A stretch of DNA of 53,528 bases, taken from the NCBI GenBank assembly GCA_020635085.1, contig JACKAL010000010.1, forward strand, positions 1 to 53,528, in the 5' to 3' direction. Every line of letters starts with the position of its first letter. Positions within the stretch are counted from its first letter, which is position 1. Source of the DNA: Pseudobdellovibrionaceae bacterium (GTDB taxonomy: Bacteria; Bdellovibrionota; Bdellovibrionia; Bdellovibrionales; JAGQZY01). The notes under the pieces were generated by a model. It had not been told where the DNA came from. It was given only the letters and a program-made list of their open reading frames with translations, and ran no database searches. A program made the translations under genes and the position numbers. Of this stretch, positions 7,985 to 16,770 are shown in pieces.

Positions 7985-9037
7985 ATGCGATTTTTCGATA
8001 AAACGCTCTATTCTCTTTGTATTATTATCTTCGCAATTGGTTGCTCAAAAAAAACAGAAGATAGCTCCACTTTACCGTCTGTAGATCCAACCACTCCTGG
8101 TTCTGGCATTGGCTCACCTGATGAGACTGCTGGTTTTAATGTCTCTGTCGTACCACCGTCTACTGCCAATTATTTTATTCATAAAGATGGCGATTTCTCT
8201 GCGGATTGTGCCGTGGATCCTGATGCAACAGCCTACGCTGATCGTGATATTAGTTGTATCATAGAAGTAGAAGAGCTCGAAGGTCGTTTCCACGGTATCG
8301 ATATGAAGCTGAATGTCCCTACCGGTAGCTGTAGCTACGCTACATACTACCCCTATTTCTATTACGGTTTAGAGCACGGCACAGGACCAACGGCAGTTTC
8401 TCTCACTTATGATGCTGATAATGTTCTCACCGGTTCTTCTGTCACTGGGCCTGGTTATGTCACTAGTGATGGCACCCCCATGTGCGACTACGATCATAGC
8501 CCTGCCGATGGACCCAACTGTTGTTACGGAACCTACACACTCACCAAAACTGTCGACGTCAATCCGCCAACAGTGGAAACGGATATAGACTGGGGCGGCA
8601 CCCCTGGTAACTGTGTACAGGGCGCTGGGAAAACAGCTGAAAGAACTAAAGTCTACGGGTTACCTGTAACCACGATTTACGATACGGCCATAGGTCTCAG
8701 CGTAGAACATACTGTGGGTGATTCCTTGCTGCTCCCTGATTCTCTGCTCTTTGCTAATTATTTTTCGGGTGCTACACCTACGGCCTTTCAAGCGGCATCC
8801 ACATTTCCCGGCAATCCTTACTACGAATTCGCTTGCTATGACACCGCCCACGAATTAAAACGCCGCATCCGCGTGATGGTGCGCGAGTGGAACGAGGAAA
8901 GTGAATTCGAACTCGAAGCCGCTGGCGACCCTGATACAACAGGTGTTGAAGCCGATTGGGGCACTCCGATCAACGATTATGAAGACTGGAAAGATATTGT
9001 CGATGGTGGTGATGGATTCCCAGGATTCTACGATTAA
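7985..9037 (+). CDS. Cysteine-rich lipoprotein of unknown function
   Basis: A 350-aa exported lipoprotein: a short basic start, a hydrophobic stretch and a lipobox ending in AIGC with the modified Cys at residue 20. The mature part begins with a Ser/Thr/Pro-rich linker, then a domain with many cysteines, probably disulfide-bonded (for example NCCYG near residue 178, and SADC, DISC, GNC and EFAC elsewhere). It is Tyr-, Asp- and Gly-rich, as in extracellular adhesin- or enzyme-like proteins, but I recognise no family and see no catalytic motif. A good Shine-Dalgarno (AAGGAAGG) precedes the ATG. It stands alone, converging on the hemerythrin gene. Confidence 0.85.
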   Translation: MRFFDKTLYSLCIIIFAIGCSKKTEDSSTLPSVDPTTPGSGIGSPDETAGFNVSVVPPSTANYFIHKDGDFSADCAVDPDATAYADRDISCIIEVEELEGRFHGIDMKLNVPTGSCSYATYYPYFYYGLEHGTGPTAVSLTYDADNVLTGSSVTGPGYVTSDGTPMCDYDHSPADGPNCCYGTYTLTKTVDVNPPTVETDIDWGGTPGNCVQGAGKTAERTKVYGLPVTTIYDTAIGLSVEHTVGDSLLLPDSLLFANYFSGATPTAFQAASTFPGNPYYEFACYDTAHELKRRIRVMVREWNEESEFELEAAGDPDTTGVEADWGTPINDYEDWKDIVDGGDGFPGFYD

Positions 9038-9118
9038 GTATTCTATCTCTATGCTGTTGATGCAAAGATTCCAGAGAAGATCAGAATCATCTTCTCCGTC
9101 TGAAGGTTATCTAAACTA

Positions 9119-9532
9119 TTAAGAAGATTTTTTCACGCCGTTGGCGAAATCAGCATATTTCATATCAATTCCACGAATATGTGCGGTTAACCAAACTTTG
9201 AGAAAATCAAAAAAACTACTGGTAAACTGCTTACTGCTTTGAAATGCATCCGCATGACCTTTGAACTGGTTGAGCAACTGTGTGTGAATAATCTTATGTG
9301 TACTCAAGCCTGGAAACTTCACTTTATCCATGTACGCTTCTTCATCAGCAAAATGTTTTACTGTATATTGCGCCAGTGCATCTAGATGACGCTTTTGTGT
9401 ATCGAATGGATCTTTTTTTTCGTAACTGTCGTGAAGTGTATTCATTAAGTTGATCAAATGAATATGCTCATCATCCATTTCTCTTACATGTAAGCCAAAT
9501 TCTTTTTCACTCCATTGAAAAAAACTACTCAT
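9119..9532 (-). CDS. Bacteriohemerythrin
   Basis: Non-heme di-iron oxygen-binding protein of 137 aa. All seven iron ligands of the family are visible: H23, H60, E64, H79, H83, H118 and D123, in the motifs MDDEH, HFADEE, HxxxH and HIRGID. There is no fused receptor or signalling domain, so it is a free soluble protein for oxygen storage, delivery or sensing. AAGGAG lies 6 bases before the start codon on the minus strand. It is a single gene, converging with the Cys-rich lipoprotein gene; a hairpin with 8-bp arms (9074-9096) lies between them but lacks a T-run. Confidence 0.95.
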   Translation of the reverse strand: MSSFFQWSEKEFGLHVREMDDEHIHLINLMNTLHDSYEKKDPFDTQKRHLDALAQYTVKHFADEEAYMDKVKFPGLSTHKIIHTQLLNQFKGHADAFQSSKQFTSSFFDFLKVWLTAHIRGIDMKYADFANGVKKSS

Positions 9533-9653
9533 AATAAACTCCTTTTTTATCCATTTTACGCAGGCTTACTATCTCGATGAATCAAAAAGAAATAAATTAC
9601 TACATTCGTAAAGTTTAATAAATTCTTGTTAATTTAAAAGCTTGTTTAAAGAA

Positions 9654-9729
9654 TGGTAGGGACTACCGGGATCGAACCGATGACATCCACCTTGTAAGGG
9701 TGGCGCTCTACCAACTGAGCTAAGTCCCT
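9654..9729 (-). tRNA. tRNA-Val (anticodon TAC)
   Basis: A complete cloverleaf on the minus strand: acceptor AGGGACT/AGTCCCT, D-stem GCTC/GAGC, anticodon stem CCACC/GGTGG around the loop CTTACAA, and T-stem ATCGG/CCGGT around TTCGATC. The anticodon TAC reads valine codons. The 3' CCA is encoded (9654-9656). Confidence 0.97.
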
Positions 9730-9896
9730 AAAAGAGGATTTTTTATAAAGGAATACGGAGCACTTGTCGAGACAAAAAATCGACGCTCCCGAAAAGGGAT
9801 CTATACACAGTTAGCATAGGAATTGATGTCATTCGTGACCCATCTGAACCATTTAAATAATTTATAAATTTCAGATACTTAGTGTCATGCTCAAAT

Positions 9897-9918
9897 GAAA
9901 AAGCCCTCATCAGAGGGC
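9897..9918 (-). terminator. Rho-independent terminator of the 9998-11655 operon
   Basis: On the minus strand a 6-bp GC-rich stem (GCCCTC/GAGGGC) with a 4-base loop is followed by TTTTTC. It lies about 80 bases after the stop of the small secreted protein gene. Confidence 0.8.
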
Positions 9919-9997
9919 CATTTGATAAAGGACAGACATCCGTCATCCTGCGCAAATATATCTATAAGAAACTTTGGAATCCCGACGGATTTCCTTT

Positions 9998-10537
9998 TTA
10001 CGGCGCTGCACTCTCAACTGAGTAGTCCCCCATTGGCGGCCACACAGGTTCAGAGTCATTGGAGTATTTGAAAAAGACATCTGCAGCTTTTAATACCGGA
10101 CGCTCACTTTCATCGAAAATTTTAACTCCAAGATGCTGCTTTCCTAAGCCGCTGGCCCCCTCATCTTTACGCACTCCCACGATATCAATCTTGCCATGGT
10201 ATTGGCCATTTTGATCATAGAGATTAAAAGTCATCGAATTTTGTGTGATCTGACAAAATACCGACCACCCTGCTGACACGATTGTTTGATTGAAAGGATT
10301 CATTTCCTCCACTGTTAATAAATACGGACAAGAGTATTTATTCGTGCTCGATGGATTCTTCTCGACATAAAAGAAATACAAATATCCTGGATCTTGTAAG
10401 CTCATGCTCACCCATGTACCCGTAAGGTCTTGGATACGAACGGCCTCTTGTGCATTAATTGGCCACGGGATTTCATTACCCGCCCACGCAACACTTGCAA
10501 AAATAATATTCGCAGTGATTAACTTTAATAACTTCAT
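9998..10537 (-). CDS. Small secreted protein of unknown function, coupled to the upstream regulator
   Basis: A 179-aa protein with a clear signal peptide (hydrophobic core, cut near AWA-GN) and no lipobox. The mature part has a lipocalin-like opening (LTGTWVSMS) and is rich in Tyr, Phe and polar residues, suggesting a beta-fold; no family is recognised. The start codon overlaps the stop of the TPR/winged-helix regulator (ATGA), and GGGAG lies 5 bases before it, so the two genes are translationally coupled. The pairing suggests that it is a partner or target of the regulator. A hairpin terminator follows. Confidence 0.85.
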   Translation of the reverse strand: MKLLKLITANIIFASVAWAGNEIPWPINAQEAVRIQDLTGTWVSMSLQDPGYLYFFYVEKNPSSTNKYSCPYLLTVEEMNPFNQTIVSAGWSVFCQITQNSMTFNLYDQNGQYHGKIDIVGVRKDEGASGLGKQHLGVKIFDESERPVLKAADVFFKYSNDSEPVWPPMGDYSVESAAP

Positions 10538-11655
10538 ATGTTCTCCCTCTGTGGCTTTTCCTCTTCAATGAAAATAGAAATATCTTTGTTTAGATAATAT
10601 CCGTTCTTTGATCTAAAAATGTAACGGGGTCTTTCTACGCTGGGCTCAATCAGCTGACGTAGGCGTTTAATTGTGACGTAAATTTTATTGTCATGGACAG
10701 CAGGATTATACGATTGTTTCCAGATCAAACGTACTAATTGCTCTTTGCTAAACGACACTCCAGGGTTCAATAAAAACAGGCGCAACAAGTCCATCAAAAT
10801 AAACTGATTATTAAAATCAATACGTCCCAACTGTTTTTCAATTACAGAATGGGTAGAGCTATTAAAAACAATGTCATACTTTTGCTTTTGACCTTTATCA
10901 AAAGTACTATAAAAGTTTTCCAGATTCATAGAAAACCGTTTTAAATTTTTTGGATCTACTACACGTCGTGCAAACTCCACATATTTTCGTGCTTCTTCTT
11001 CATTACCAGATTCTTTATATGTAATCGCTAATCCGTAAAGAATTGCTAATGAGGCATAAAAGTTCTTATGCGTTTTTAAGTTGTCATAACTTTGCCAAAG
11101 CATATCAAGAGCCTGATCGTATTTTCCCAGTTTTCGTAAAATTTGTCCCTTAATCATATGTGCAGTAATACGCACTTGCGGCAATTCAAGGACATCCATA
11201 AAAACTTGTAGATTGTAAATTTCTTTTAAAGCATCTTGCAAACGATCAAGATGATAATACGAAATAGCTAATGCTAATATCGCATAGCTAATAGATTCTT
11301 TATTATCTTCCGCTAAACCTTGAGCCAAAGCCTTTTGACTATATTCGAGCGATAACTGATGGTCCTGTTGGTAAGATGCACATAGAGCCAGCACATAATA
11401 CATCTTACTATTAAGGCTTAAATCACCCTTCTCAGTTAGACTTAACAATTCAACTTTTGCTTTTTCAATTTTCTCAAAATCTAGATACTCGGCGTAGGAT
11501 CGCAAAAGAACGTGCACACTTTCTAGATAGTGCCTAAAGTCTTTGTTTTGAATGCAGGAATCCACGAGAGGTTCTAACACCTCAATGGCTTTGAGAATAT
11601 CGCCTCTCTCAAAGTATAAGCGTCCCAGCTCTAATGTGGATGCTGAAAACTCCAT
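10534..11655 (-). CDS. TPR protein with C-terminal OmpR/PhoB-type winged-helix domain
   Basis: Probable one-component transcription regulator. The open frame runs to a TTG at 11733, but that extension contains a strong hairpin and no Shine-Dalgarno. The ATG at 11655 has GGGAGG just upstream and begins a typical TPR helix (LGRLYFERGDILKAIEVLEP). The 373-aa product has about six TPR-like helix pairs (residues 5-250), then a winged-helix domain of about 85 residues (272-356) with the pattern LVRLIWKQ, VTIKRLRQLIEP and FRSKNGYYLN. There is no receiver domain with its phospho-Asp, so signals must come through the TPRs. The layout resembles SARP/MalT-like regulators but with the DNA-binding domain at the other end. 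It is coupled to the following secreted-protein gene. Confidence 0.85.
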   Translation of the reverse strand: MEFSASTLELGRLYFERGDILKAIEVLEPLVDSCIQNKDFRHYLESVHVLLRSYAEYLDFEKIEKAKVELLSLTEKGDLSLNSKMYYVLALCASYQQDHQLSLEYSQKALAQGLAEDNKESISYAILALAISYYHLDRLQDALKEIYNLQVFMDVLELPQVRITAHMIKGQILRKLGKYDQALDMLWQSYDNLKTHKNFYASLAILYGLAITYKESGNEEEARKYVEFARRVVDPKNLKRFSMNLENFYSTFDKGQKQKYDIVFNSSTHSVIEKQLGRIDFNNQFILMDLLRLFLLNPGVSFSKEQLVRLIWKQSYNPAVHDNKIYVTIKRLRQLIEPSVERPRYIFRSKNGYYLNKDISIFIEEEKPQRENI

Positions 11656-11695
11656 TTCCCTCCCACTTGCGCCTGCAAAGCATTTGCTGGCACGA

Positions 11696-11716
11696 GGCCC
11701 TTTCAAAAAAAGGGCC
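11696..11716. other. GC-rich hairpin between lon and the TPR regulator
   Basis: Inverted repeat GGCCCTTT (11696-11703) and AAAGGGCC (11709-11716) with a 5-base loop. It lies about 40 bases upstream of the regulator start on the minus strand, in its likely leader. No T-run follows on either strand, so it is not a standard terminator. It could be a leader structure or an operator for a dimeric protein. Confidence 0.55.
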
Positions 11717-11761
11717 CGCTCTTCGGGAAACAAGTCTACTCATGAGAAGCTGATTTACAAC

Positions 11762-11788
11762 AAAGACCTGAAAAATTATCAGGTCTTT
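11762..11788 (-). terminator. Hairpin terminator downstream of lon
   Basis: A perfect 10-bp inverted repeat, AAAGACCTGA (11762-11771) and TCAGGTCTTT (11779-11788), with a 7-base loop. It starts about 12 bases after the lon stop codon on the minus strand. The T-rich arm serves as a short U-tract in both directions. Confidence 0.8.
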
Positions 11789-11799
11789 TATGCTGCGTA

Positions 11800-14265
11800 T
11801 CAGTGATAGGAATGACCCGTATATTGGGCTTTAAGGCCTAAATTCGTGTCTTTAGTCGCTTTAAATAGATCTTTGGCGCTACGTATCTCTAACGCATGCA
11901 CAAGGACCTGATCCACGTGGTCCACCAAAACGATTTTAAGCTCTTTCACAACCTCTTGCGGGATATCGCGTAAATCCTTTTCGTTTTCCTTCGGTAAAAT
12001 CACTGTTTTGATCCCACCACGATAGGCTGAAAGAACCTTTTCTTTCACACCGCCAATAGGTAGCACCCGGCCGCGTAGCGTAATTTCGCCCGTCATAGCC
12101 ACTGTGCGATGAACAGGAATTTTTGTTACCGCAGAGACAATGCTGGTCGTGATCGCACAGCCCGCTGATGGTCCATCTTTTGGTATAGCCCCTTCGGGCA
12201 CGTGAATATGAATATCCACATTAAAGAAATAATCTTTGTCTAAACCAAACAACGGACCTCGCGAACGCACGTAACTCATAGCTGCCGAACAGGATTCCTT
12301 CATCACATCGCCCAATTGGCCGGTCACAGTAAACTTCCCTTTTCCAGGAACAACTGTCACCTCGATGGGCAGAAGATCCCCGCCCACCTCTGTATACGCC
12401 ATACCATTGGTTAAACCGATGTCGTTTTCTTCCTCAACACGTCCATGCTTATATTTATGCGGCCCGAGCATCTCCACCAATTTTTTACTGGTGATTGTGT
12501 AGGTCTTTTTAATACCGGCTTTGCTCACCTGTGAACGGTTCGGTTTTTTCTGAGATGTTTTCATGTGCTTCTGAATTTCCTCTTCGCGCACAATCTCTTT
12601 GGCGAGTTTGCGACAAATGGTCGCCAGGGTTCTCTCCAGATTACGTACCCCCGCTTCGCGAGTATAATAATTCACAATATCTTTAATTACACTATCAGGA
12701 ATTTGAATTTTATAATCCGACAATCCATGCAGCTTGAGCTGCTTGGGAAGCAGATACTTTTTAGCAATATGCATTTTCTCACTATCGATATATCCCTCGA
12801 TAGAGATGACTTCCATACGATCTAAAAGTGGTCGCGGAATCGTGTGCAGCGAATTCGCTGTGGTAAAAAACATTGCCCGCGATAGATCATATTCCACTTC
12901 TAAGAAGTGATCTTGAAAGGTCGAGTTCTGCTCGGGATCTAAAACCTCGAGCATGGCTGCCGAAGGGTCACCACGGAAGTCATTGCTCATTTTATCGATC
13001 TCATCGAGAAGAATCAGGGGATTACTATATTCTACCTTGCGCAATGCTTGAATGATTTTACCTGGCATCGCTCCAACATAGGTTCTTCTATGGCCGCGAA
13101 TTTCTGCCTCGTCGCGCACGCCCCCTAAAGAGATGCGTGTAAAACTGCGATTTAAAGATTTTGCAACCGAACGTGCGAGAGATGTTTTACCAACGCCAGG
13201 AGGACCAACTAAACATAAGATAGGTCCCCGCGCCTCATCGCTTAAACAATAAACGGCGATCTGCTCTAAAATACGCTCTTTCACTCGCTCAAGCCCCCAG
13301 TGGTCTTCGTTGAGAACCTGCTCCGCATAATCTAGCTCTTTGCGTTCTTCGGAATAATTGAACCATGGCAGAGCCAAAATCCAATCGATATAATTGCGCA
13401 CAACCGCTGCTTCGGCGCTCATGGGCGACATCATCTTTAGCTTTTTTAGCTCTTTAAAAACCTTCTCTTTAGCCTCTTTGCTCATTTTCTTTTCGCGGGC
13501 TTTTTCCTCTAGCTCCATGAGCTCCGCTTGATAATCGTCTTTTTCACCAAGCTCTTTTTGAATCGCCTGCATCTGCTCGTTGAGGTAGTATTCCTTCTGC
13601 GATTTCTCCATTTGTTTTTTTACGCGCGAGCGGATTTTCTTTTCGACCTCGAGAATTTCGATCTCGTTGGTCATCATGCTTAAAAGCTCTTCGAGACGCT
13701 TTGTCGTATCGAACTGCTCTAAAAGCTTTTGTTTGTCTTCTAGTTTTAAATTAAGCTGGGCAACTATAATGTCGGCAAGCTCTCCCGCAGATTCAATGCT
13801 CGACACCCGCATAAGAATTTCTGGTGGAATGCGTTTATTTAATTTTACGTATTTTTCAAAAGTGGTTTTTACGGAACGCACCAGGGCCTTGGCCTCTAAC
13901 TCGTCCAATACCTCTTCTGGGAAAACCTTCACTTTAACCTTAAAGAATTTGTCGTCATCGATAAAATTTTCGATTTTGGCGCGACGTTTGCCTTCAATCA
14001 AGACTTTCACAGTGCCATCTGGAAGACGCAACAACTGGATAATTGTTCCCACGGTACCAATCTGGTAGACCTCATCGGGATTGGGATTGTTGGTTTTTGC
14101 ATCTTTTTGTGCTGCAAGAACAATGTCAATTTGCTTAGACATGGCCTCTTCGAGAGCGTTAATACTTTTTTCGCGACCCACAAACAGGGGCATCATCATG
14201 TGTGGAAATATAATAAGATCTCTGAGGGGTAGTAAGGGTAACTCTAAATATTCTTCTCCGGCCAT
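11800..14265 (-). CDS. lon: ATP-dependent Lon protease
   Basis: Cytoplasmic AAA+ serine protease that degrades damaged and regulatory proteins. The 821-aa protein has the LonA layout: an N-terminal substrate-binding domain (residues 8-200), a coiled-coil region, an ATPase domain with Walker A GPPGVGKT at 354-361 and Walker B LLDEID ending at 424, and a C-terminal protease domain with the catalytic pair S700 (in DGPSAG) and K743 (in GGVKEK), 43 residues apart as in E. coli. GGAGG lies 5 bases before the ATG. A basic insert between the ATPase and protease domains (residues 565-590) is Lys/Ser-rich and looks like a loop. It is oriented like clpX and clpP but separated from them by 294 bases and a terminator, so it has its own transcript. 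Confidence 0.98.
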   Translation of the reverse strand: MAGEEYLELPLLPLRDLIIFPHMMMPLFVGREKSINALEEAMSKQIDIVLAAQKDAKTNNPNPDEVYQIGTVGTIIQLLRLPDGTVKVLIEGKRRAKIENFIDDDKFFKVKVKVFPEEVLDELEAKALVRSVKTTFEKYVKLNKRIPPEILMRVSSIESAGELADIIVAQLNLKLEDKQKLLEQFDTTKRLEELLSMMTNEIEILEVEKKIRSRVKKQMEKSQKEYYLNEQMQAIQKELGEKDDYQAELMELEEKAREKKMSKEAKEKVFKELKKLKMMSPMSAEAAVVRNYIDWILALPWFNYSEERKELDYAEQVLNEDHWGLERVKERILEQIAVYCLSDEARGPILCLVGPPGVGKTSLARSVAKSLNRSFTRISLGGVRDEAEIRGHRRTYVGAMPGKIIQALRKVEYSNPLILLDEIDKMSNDFRGDPSAAMLEVLDPEQNSTFQDHFLEVEYDLSRAMFFTTANSLHTIPRPLLDRMEVISIEGYIDSEKMHIAKKYLLPKQLKLHGLSDYKIQIPDSVIKDIVNYYTREAGVRNLERTLATICRKLAKEIVREEEIQKHMKTSQKKPNRSQVSKAGIKKTYTITSKKLVEMLGPHKYKHGRVEEENDIGLTNGMAYTEVGGDLLPIEVTVVPGKGKFTVTGQLGDVMKESCSAAMSYVRSRGPLFGLDKDYFFNVDIHIHVPEGAIPKDGPSAGCAITTSIVSAVTKIPVHRTVAMTGEITLRGRVLPIGGVKEKVLSAYRGGIKTVILPKENEKDLRDIPQEVVKELKIVLVDHVDQVLVHALEIRSAKDLFKATKDTNLGLKAQYTGHSYH

Positions 14266-14504
14266 TCATTCCTCCTTCGCCCAACATCCCGGTTGGGTAT
14301 TGACAAGGCAGAGGGAGATTTCGGTTATCGCGCCTAATAAAATAGCCTTTAAACTACTTTGTAAGGGGTTACAATAACAGCACCTCTCCATGTGCCTGAT
14401 ATACATTTTACCGATGAATAAAAGATTTTCAACCTAAGAGACGCATGAACTTACTAATGTATCGCGCCCAGACCTTGAAAAAGAATACCTAGGACTATCA
14501 AAAC

Positions 14505-14532
14505 AAAAAAAGCGGCATAAAAGCCGCTTTTT
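14505..14532 (-). terminator. Rho-independent terminator of clpP-clpX
   Basis: Stem AGCGGC (14511-14516) and GCCGCT (14523-14528) with a 6-base loop, followed on the minus strand by a run of T. It lies about 30 bases after the clpX stop. The region from here to the lon start (14533 lies inside the clpX trailer; 14266-14504 is upstream of lon) shows no further gene. Confidence 0.88.
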
Positions 14533-14559
14533 AAATATTTTTAAATTGTTAATATTGAC

Positions 14560-15861
14560 TTACGCGCTTTCTACACCAGAACGCTTCTCGTTTTTCGTTT
14601 CTTCCTCCGTCTTGTAAACTAGTTTCGGAGTGCCCTTCTTCATGATGACGTCCTCATCAATGATACATTGTTTGACGTTCTCGTTGGAAGGAATTTCATA
14701 CATAATATCTAGCATAGAGTTTTCAATAACTCCGCGCAATCCCCGAGCCCCTGTTTTACGGTCCAAAGCCTGACGAGCAATGGCGGTAAGCGCTTTTTCC
14801 GTAAATGTGAGTTCTACATTTTCGAAAGAAAACAGTTTTTGATATTGCTTGACCAATGCATTTTTAGGTTTGACAAGAATTTCAACTAGTGCTGGTTCAT
14901 CCAGCTCATCCAATACCGTAACTACGGGTAAACGACCAATAAATTCTGGTATCAAACCAAAACGCGATAGATCGTCTGGCTCAAGACGACGAAGGGCATT
15001 GTGCTCCCCTTGCAGTTCTTTTTCTTTTTGAGTGCGGATTTCAGCCGTGATCCCCAATGTTTTATTAGAAATACGGTTTTCCACAATTTTATCTAATCCT
15101 ACAAAGGCACCACCGACAATAAATAAAATATTGGTTGTGTCCACCTGAATAAATTCTTGCTGTGGATGTTTACGGCCCCCTTTAGGAGGAAGATTCGCCA
15201 CAGTTCCTTCAAGAATTTTTAAAAGCGCTTGTTGTACACCTTCACCGCTCACATCGCGGGTGATCGAGGGATTTTCTGATTTACGCGAAATCTTATCGAT
15301 CTCATCAATATAAATAACGCCACGCTGGGCTTTTTCGATGTCGTAATCCGCAGCCTGTAAAAGATTAAGAACCACGTTTTCCACATCTTCACCCACATAT
15401 CCCGCTTCTGTAAGAGCTGTCGCATCGGCCATAGCAAAAGGTACATTTAAGATTTTTGCTACCGTCTGGGCGATATATGTTTTTCCTGAACCTGTCGGAC
15501 CCACCAAAAGAATGTTACTTTTGGCAATTTCGATATCGTCTTTTTTACGACCCTTCGACAGATGATTGATTCTCTTATAGTGATTATGTACGGCAACAGC
15601 TATCGCTTTTTTCGCCTGATCCTGACCAATCACATACTCATCCAAGAACGTTTTAATTTCGGAAGGCTTTGGCACTTTAAATGCCTGAGCACTCGACTCA
15701 TCTCGGCCCTTTTCTTCCTCAATAATATCTGTACAGAGATCAATACACTCATCACAAATATACACACCAGGACCGGCAATGAGTTTCTTGACTTCGTTTT
15801 GATTTTTTCCACAAAAGCTACATCTTAATAAGCTTCCGTTTGCACCTTCACGTCTACTCAT
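14560..15861 (-). CDS. clpX: ATP-dependent Clp protease ATP-binding subunit ClpX
   Basis: Unfoldase that feeds substrates to ClpP. The 433-aa protein has the N-terminal zinc-binding domain (C14, C17, C36, C39), Walker A GPTGSGKT at 121-128, the pore loop GYVG at 154-157, Walker B with DEID at 186-189, and the sensor/box VII region RFGLIPEFIGR. Its start overlaps the end of clpP by 4 bases, so the two are translationally coupled. The length is normal. The C-terminal tail is charged and differs from the E. coli tail, which is common. Confidence 0.98.
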   Translation of the reverse strand: MSRREGANGSLLRCSFCGKNQNEVKKLIAGPGVYICDECIDLCTDIIEEEKGRDESSAQAFKVPKPSEIKTFLDEYVIGQDQAKKAIAVAVHNHYKRINHLSKGRKKDDIEIAKSNILLVGPTGSGKTYIAQTVAKILNVPFAMADATALTEAGYVGEDVENVVLNLLQAADYDIEKAQRGVIYIDEIDKISRKSENPSITRDVSGEGVQQALLKILEGTVANLPPKGGRKHPQQEFIQVDTTNILFIVGGAFVGLDKIVENRISNKTLGITAEIRTQKEKELQGEHNALRRLEPDDLSRFGLIPEFIGRLPVVTVLDELDEPALVEILVKPKNALVKQYQKLFSFENVELTFTEKALTAIARQALDRKTGARGLRGVIENSMLDIMYEIPSNENVKQCIIDEDVIMKKGTPKLVYKTEEETKNEKRSGVESA

Positions 15862-16481
15862 TGTTTGTTTTCCTTTTTCGTTTTTCTAAACTGCACAACA
15901 TGATCCACTAAACCAAAATCTTTTGCCTCGCGTGCACTCATATAGTTATCGCGATCCATTGCCTTTTCTAGAGTTTCGAAATTTTGACCTGTATGATGTT
16001 GATAGATCTCGGTCAACTGACGCTTTGTTTTTATCAACTCGCGCGCATGAATCTCGATGTCGCTAGCTTGACCAGCAAGACCACCACTAATGAGTGGCTG
16101 GTGAATCATCACTCGGGCATGTGGTAAGCAATAACGCTTTCCAGGAGTGCCCGCTGTTAATAAAAAAGAACCCATGCTCGCAGCAAGACCTATACATGTC
16201 GTCGCCACATCACACTTTACAAACTGCATAATATCATAAATGCCCATGCCAGAAGTCACACTTCCACCAGGTGAATTGATATACAACTGAATATCTTTCT
16301 CTGGATTATCTGCCTCTAGAAAAAGCATTTGTGCAATCACATTATTGGCAACTGCATCATTGATGGGTGTCCCCAAAATAATAATGCGGTCCTTTAATAG
16401 GCGTGAGTATATATCGTAGCTGCGTTCGCCACGGGATGTCTGCTCAATTACTATTGGAACTAAATTCATTTGCTCATTCAT
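15858..16481 (-). CDS. clpP: ATP-dependent Clp protease proteolytic subunit ClpP
   Basis: Serine protease subunit that forms the tetradecameric chamber with ClpX. In the 207-aa protein the catalytic triad is S102 (in AASMGS), H127 (in RVMIHQP) and D176, with the same spacing as in E. coli. The substrate-binding strand INSPGGSV is at 69-76. A GGGAG lies upstream of the first ATG; a second Met at codon 5 is also possible. It heads the clpP-clpX unit. Trigger factor, which often precedes clpP in bacteria, is 8 kb away on the other strand. Confidence 0.98.
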   Translation of the reverse strand: MNEQMNLVPIVIEQTSRGERSYDIYSRLLKDRIIILGTPINDAVANNVIAQMLFLEADNPEKDIQLYINSPGGSVTSGMGIYDIMQFVKCDVATTCIGLAASMGSFLLTAGTPGKRYCLPHARVMIHQPLISGGLAGQASDIEIHARELIKTKRQLTEIYQHHTGQNFETLEKAMDRDNYMSAREAKDFGLVDHVVQFRKTKKENKQ

Positions 16482-16770
16482 TAAAACTCCCGTCTAAATA
16501 TGGGCATCTCTTGATGTTGACAAGGTCTCATCGGGAAAATTTGACGCCGATTTAAGATAAAAACCGTTTAAATTGCCTTTTCGGACCATTGTAGGCAATG
16601 ACCTCTACTTTCATCCAGCATTTTAGCTCTCTTAGGTCGTGTGGACAATGAAGAGCCCGTTCATGGCGCACCACTTCTAAAGTCAATCGAACTGCATCCT
16701 CTTTCTTCTCACTATTTAAGAATTATGATAGCGTACTTCCTCTATCACGACCTTGAAGGGGGAATCTCGT

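Noticed and set aside
9074..9096. Hairpin GAGAAGAT/ATCTTCTC between the lipoprotein and hemerythrin genes as a terminator
   Set aside because: No T-run on either strand; may contribute to termination but cannot be called one.
9743..9955. 70-aa minus-strand frame between tRNA-Val and the secreted-protein gene
   Set aside because: It contains the terminator hairpin of the upstream operon and has no ribosome site.
13667..14068. 133-aa open frame antisense to lon
   Set aside because: Lies entirely inside the well-conserved lon gene; composition is that of a shadow frame.
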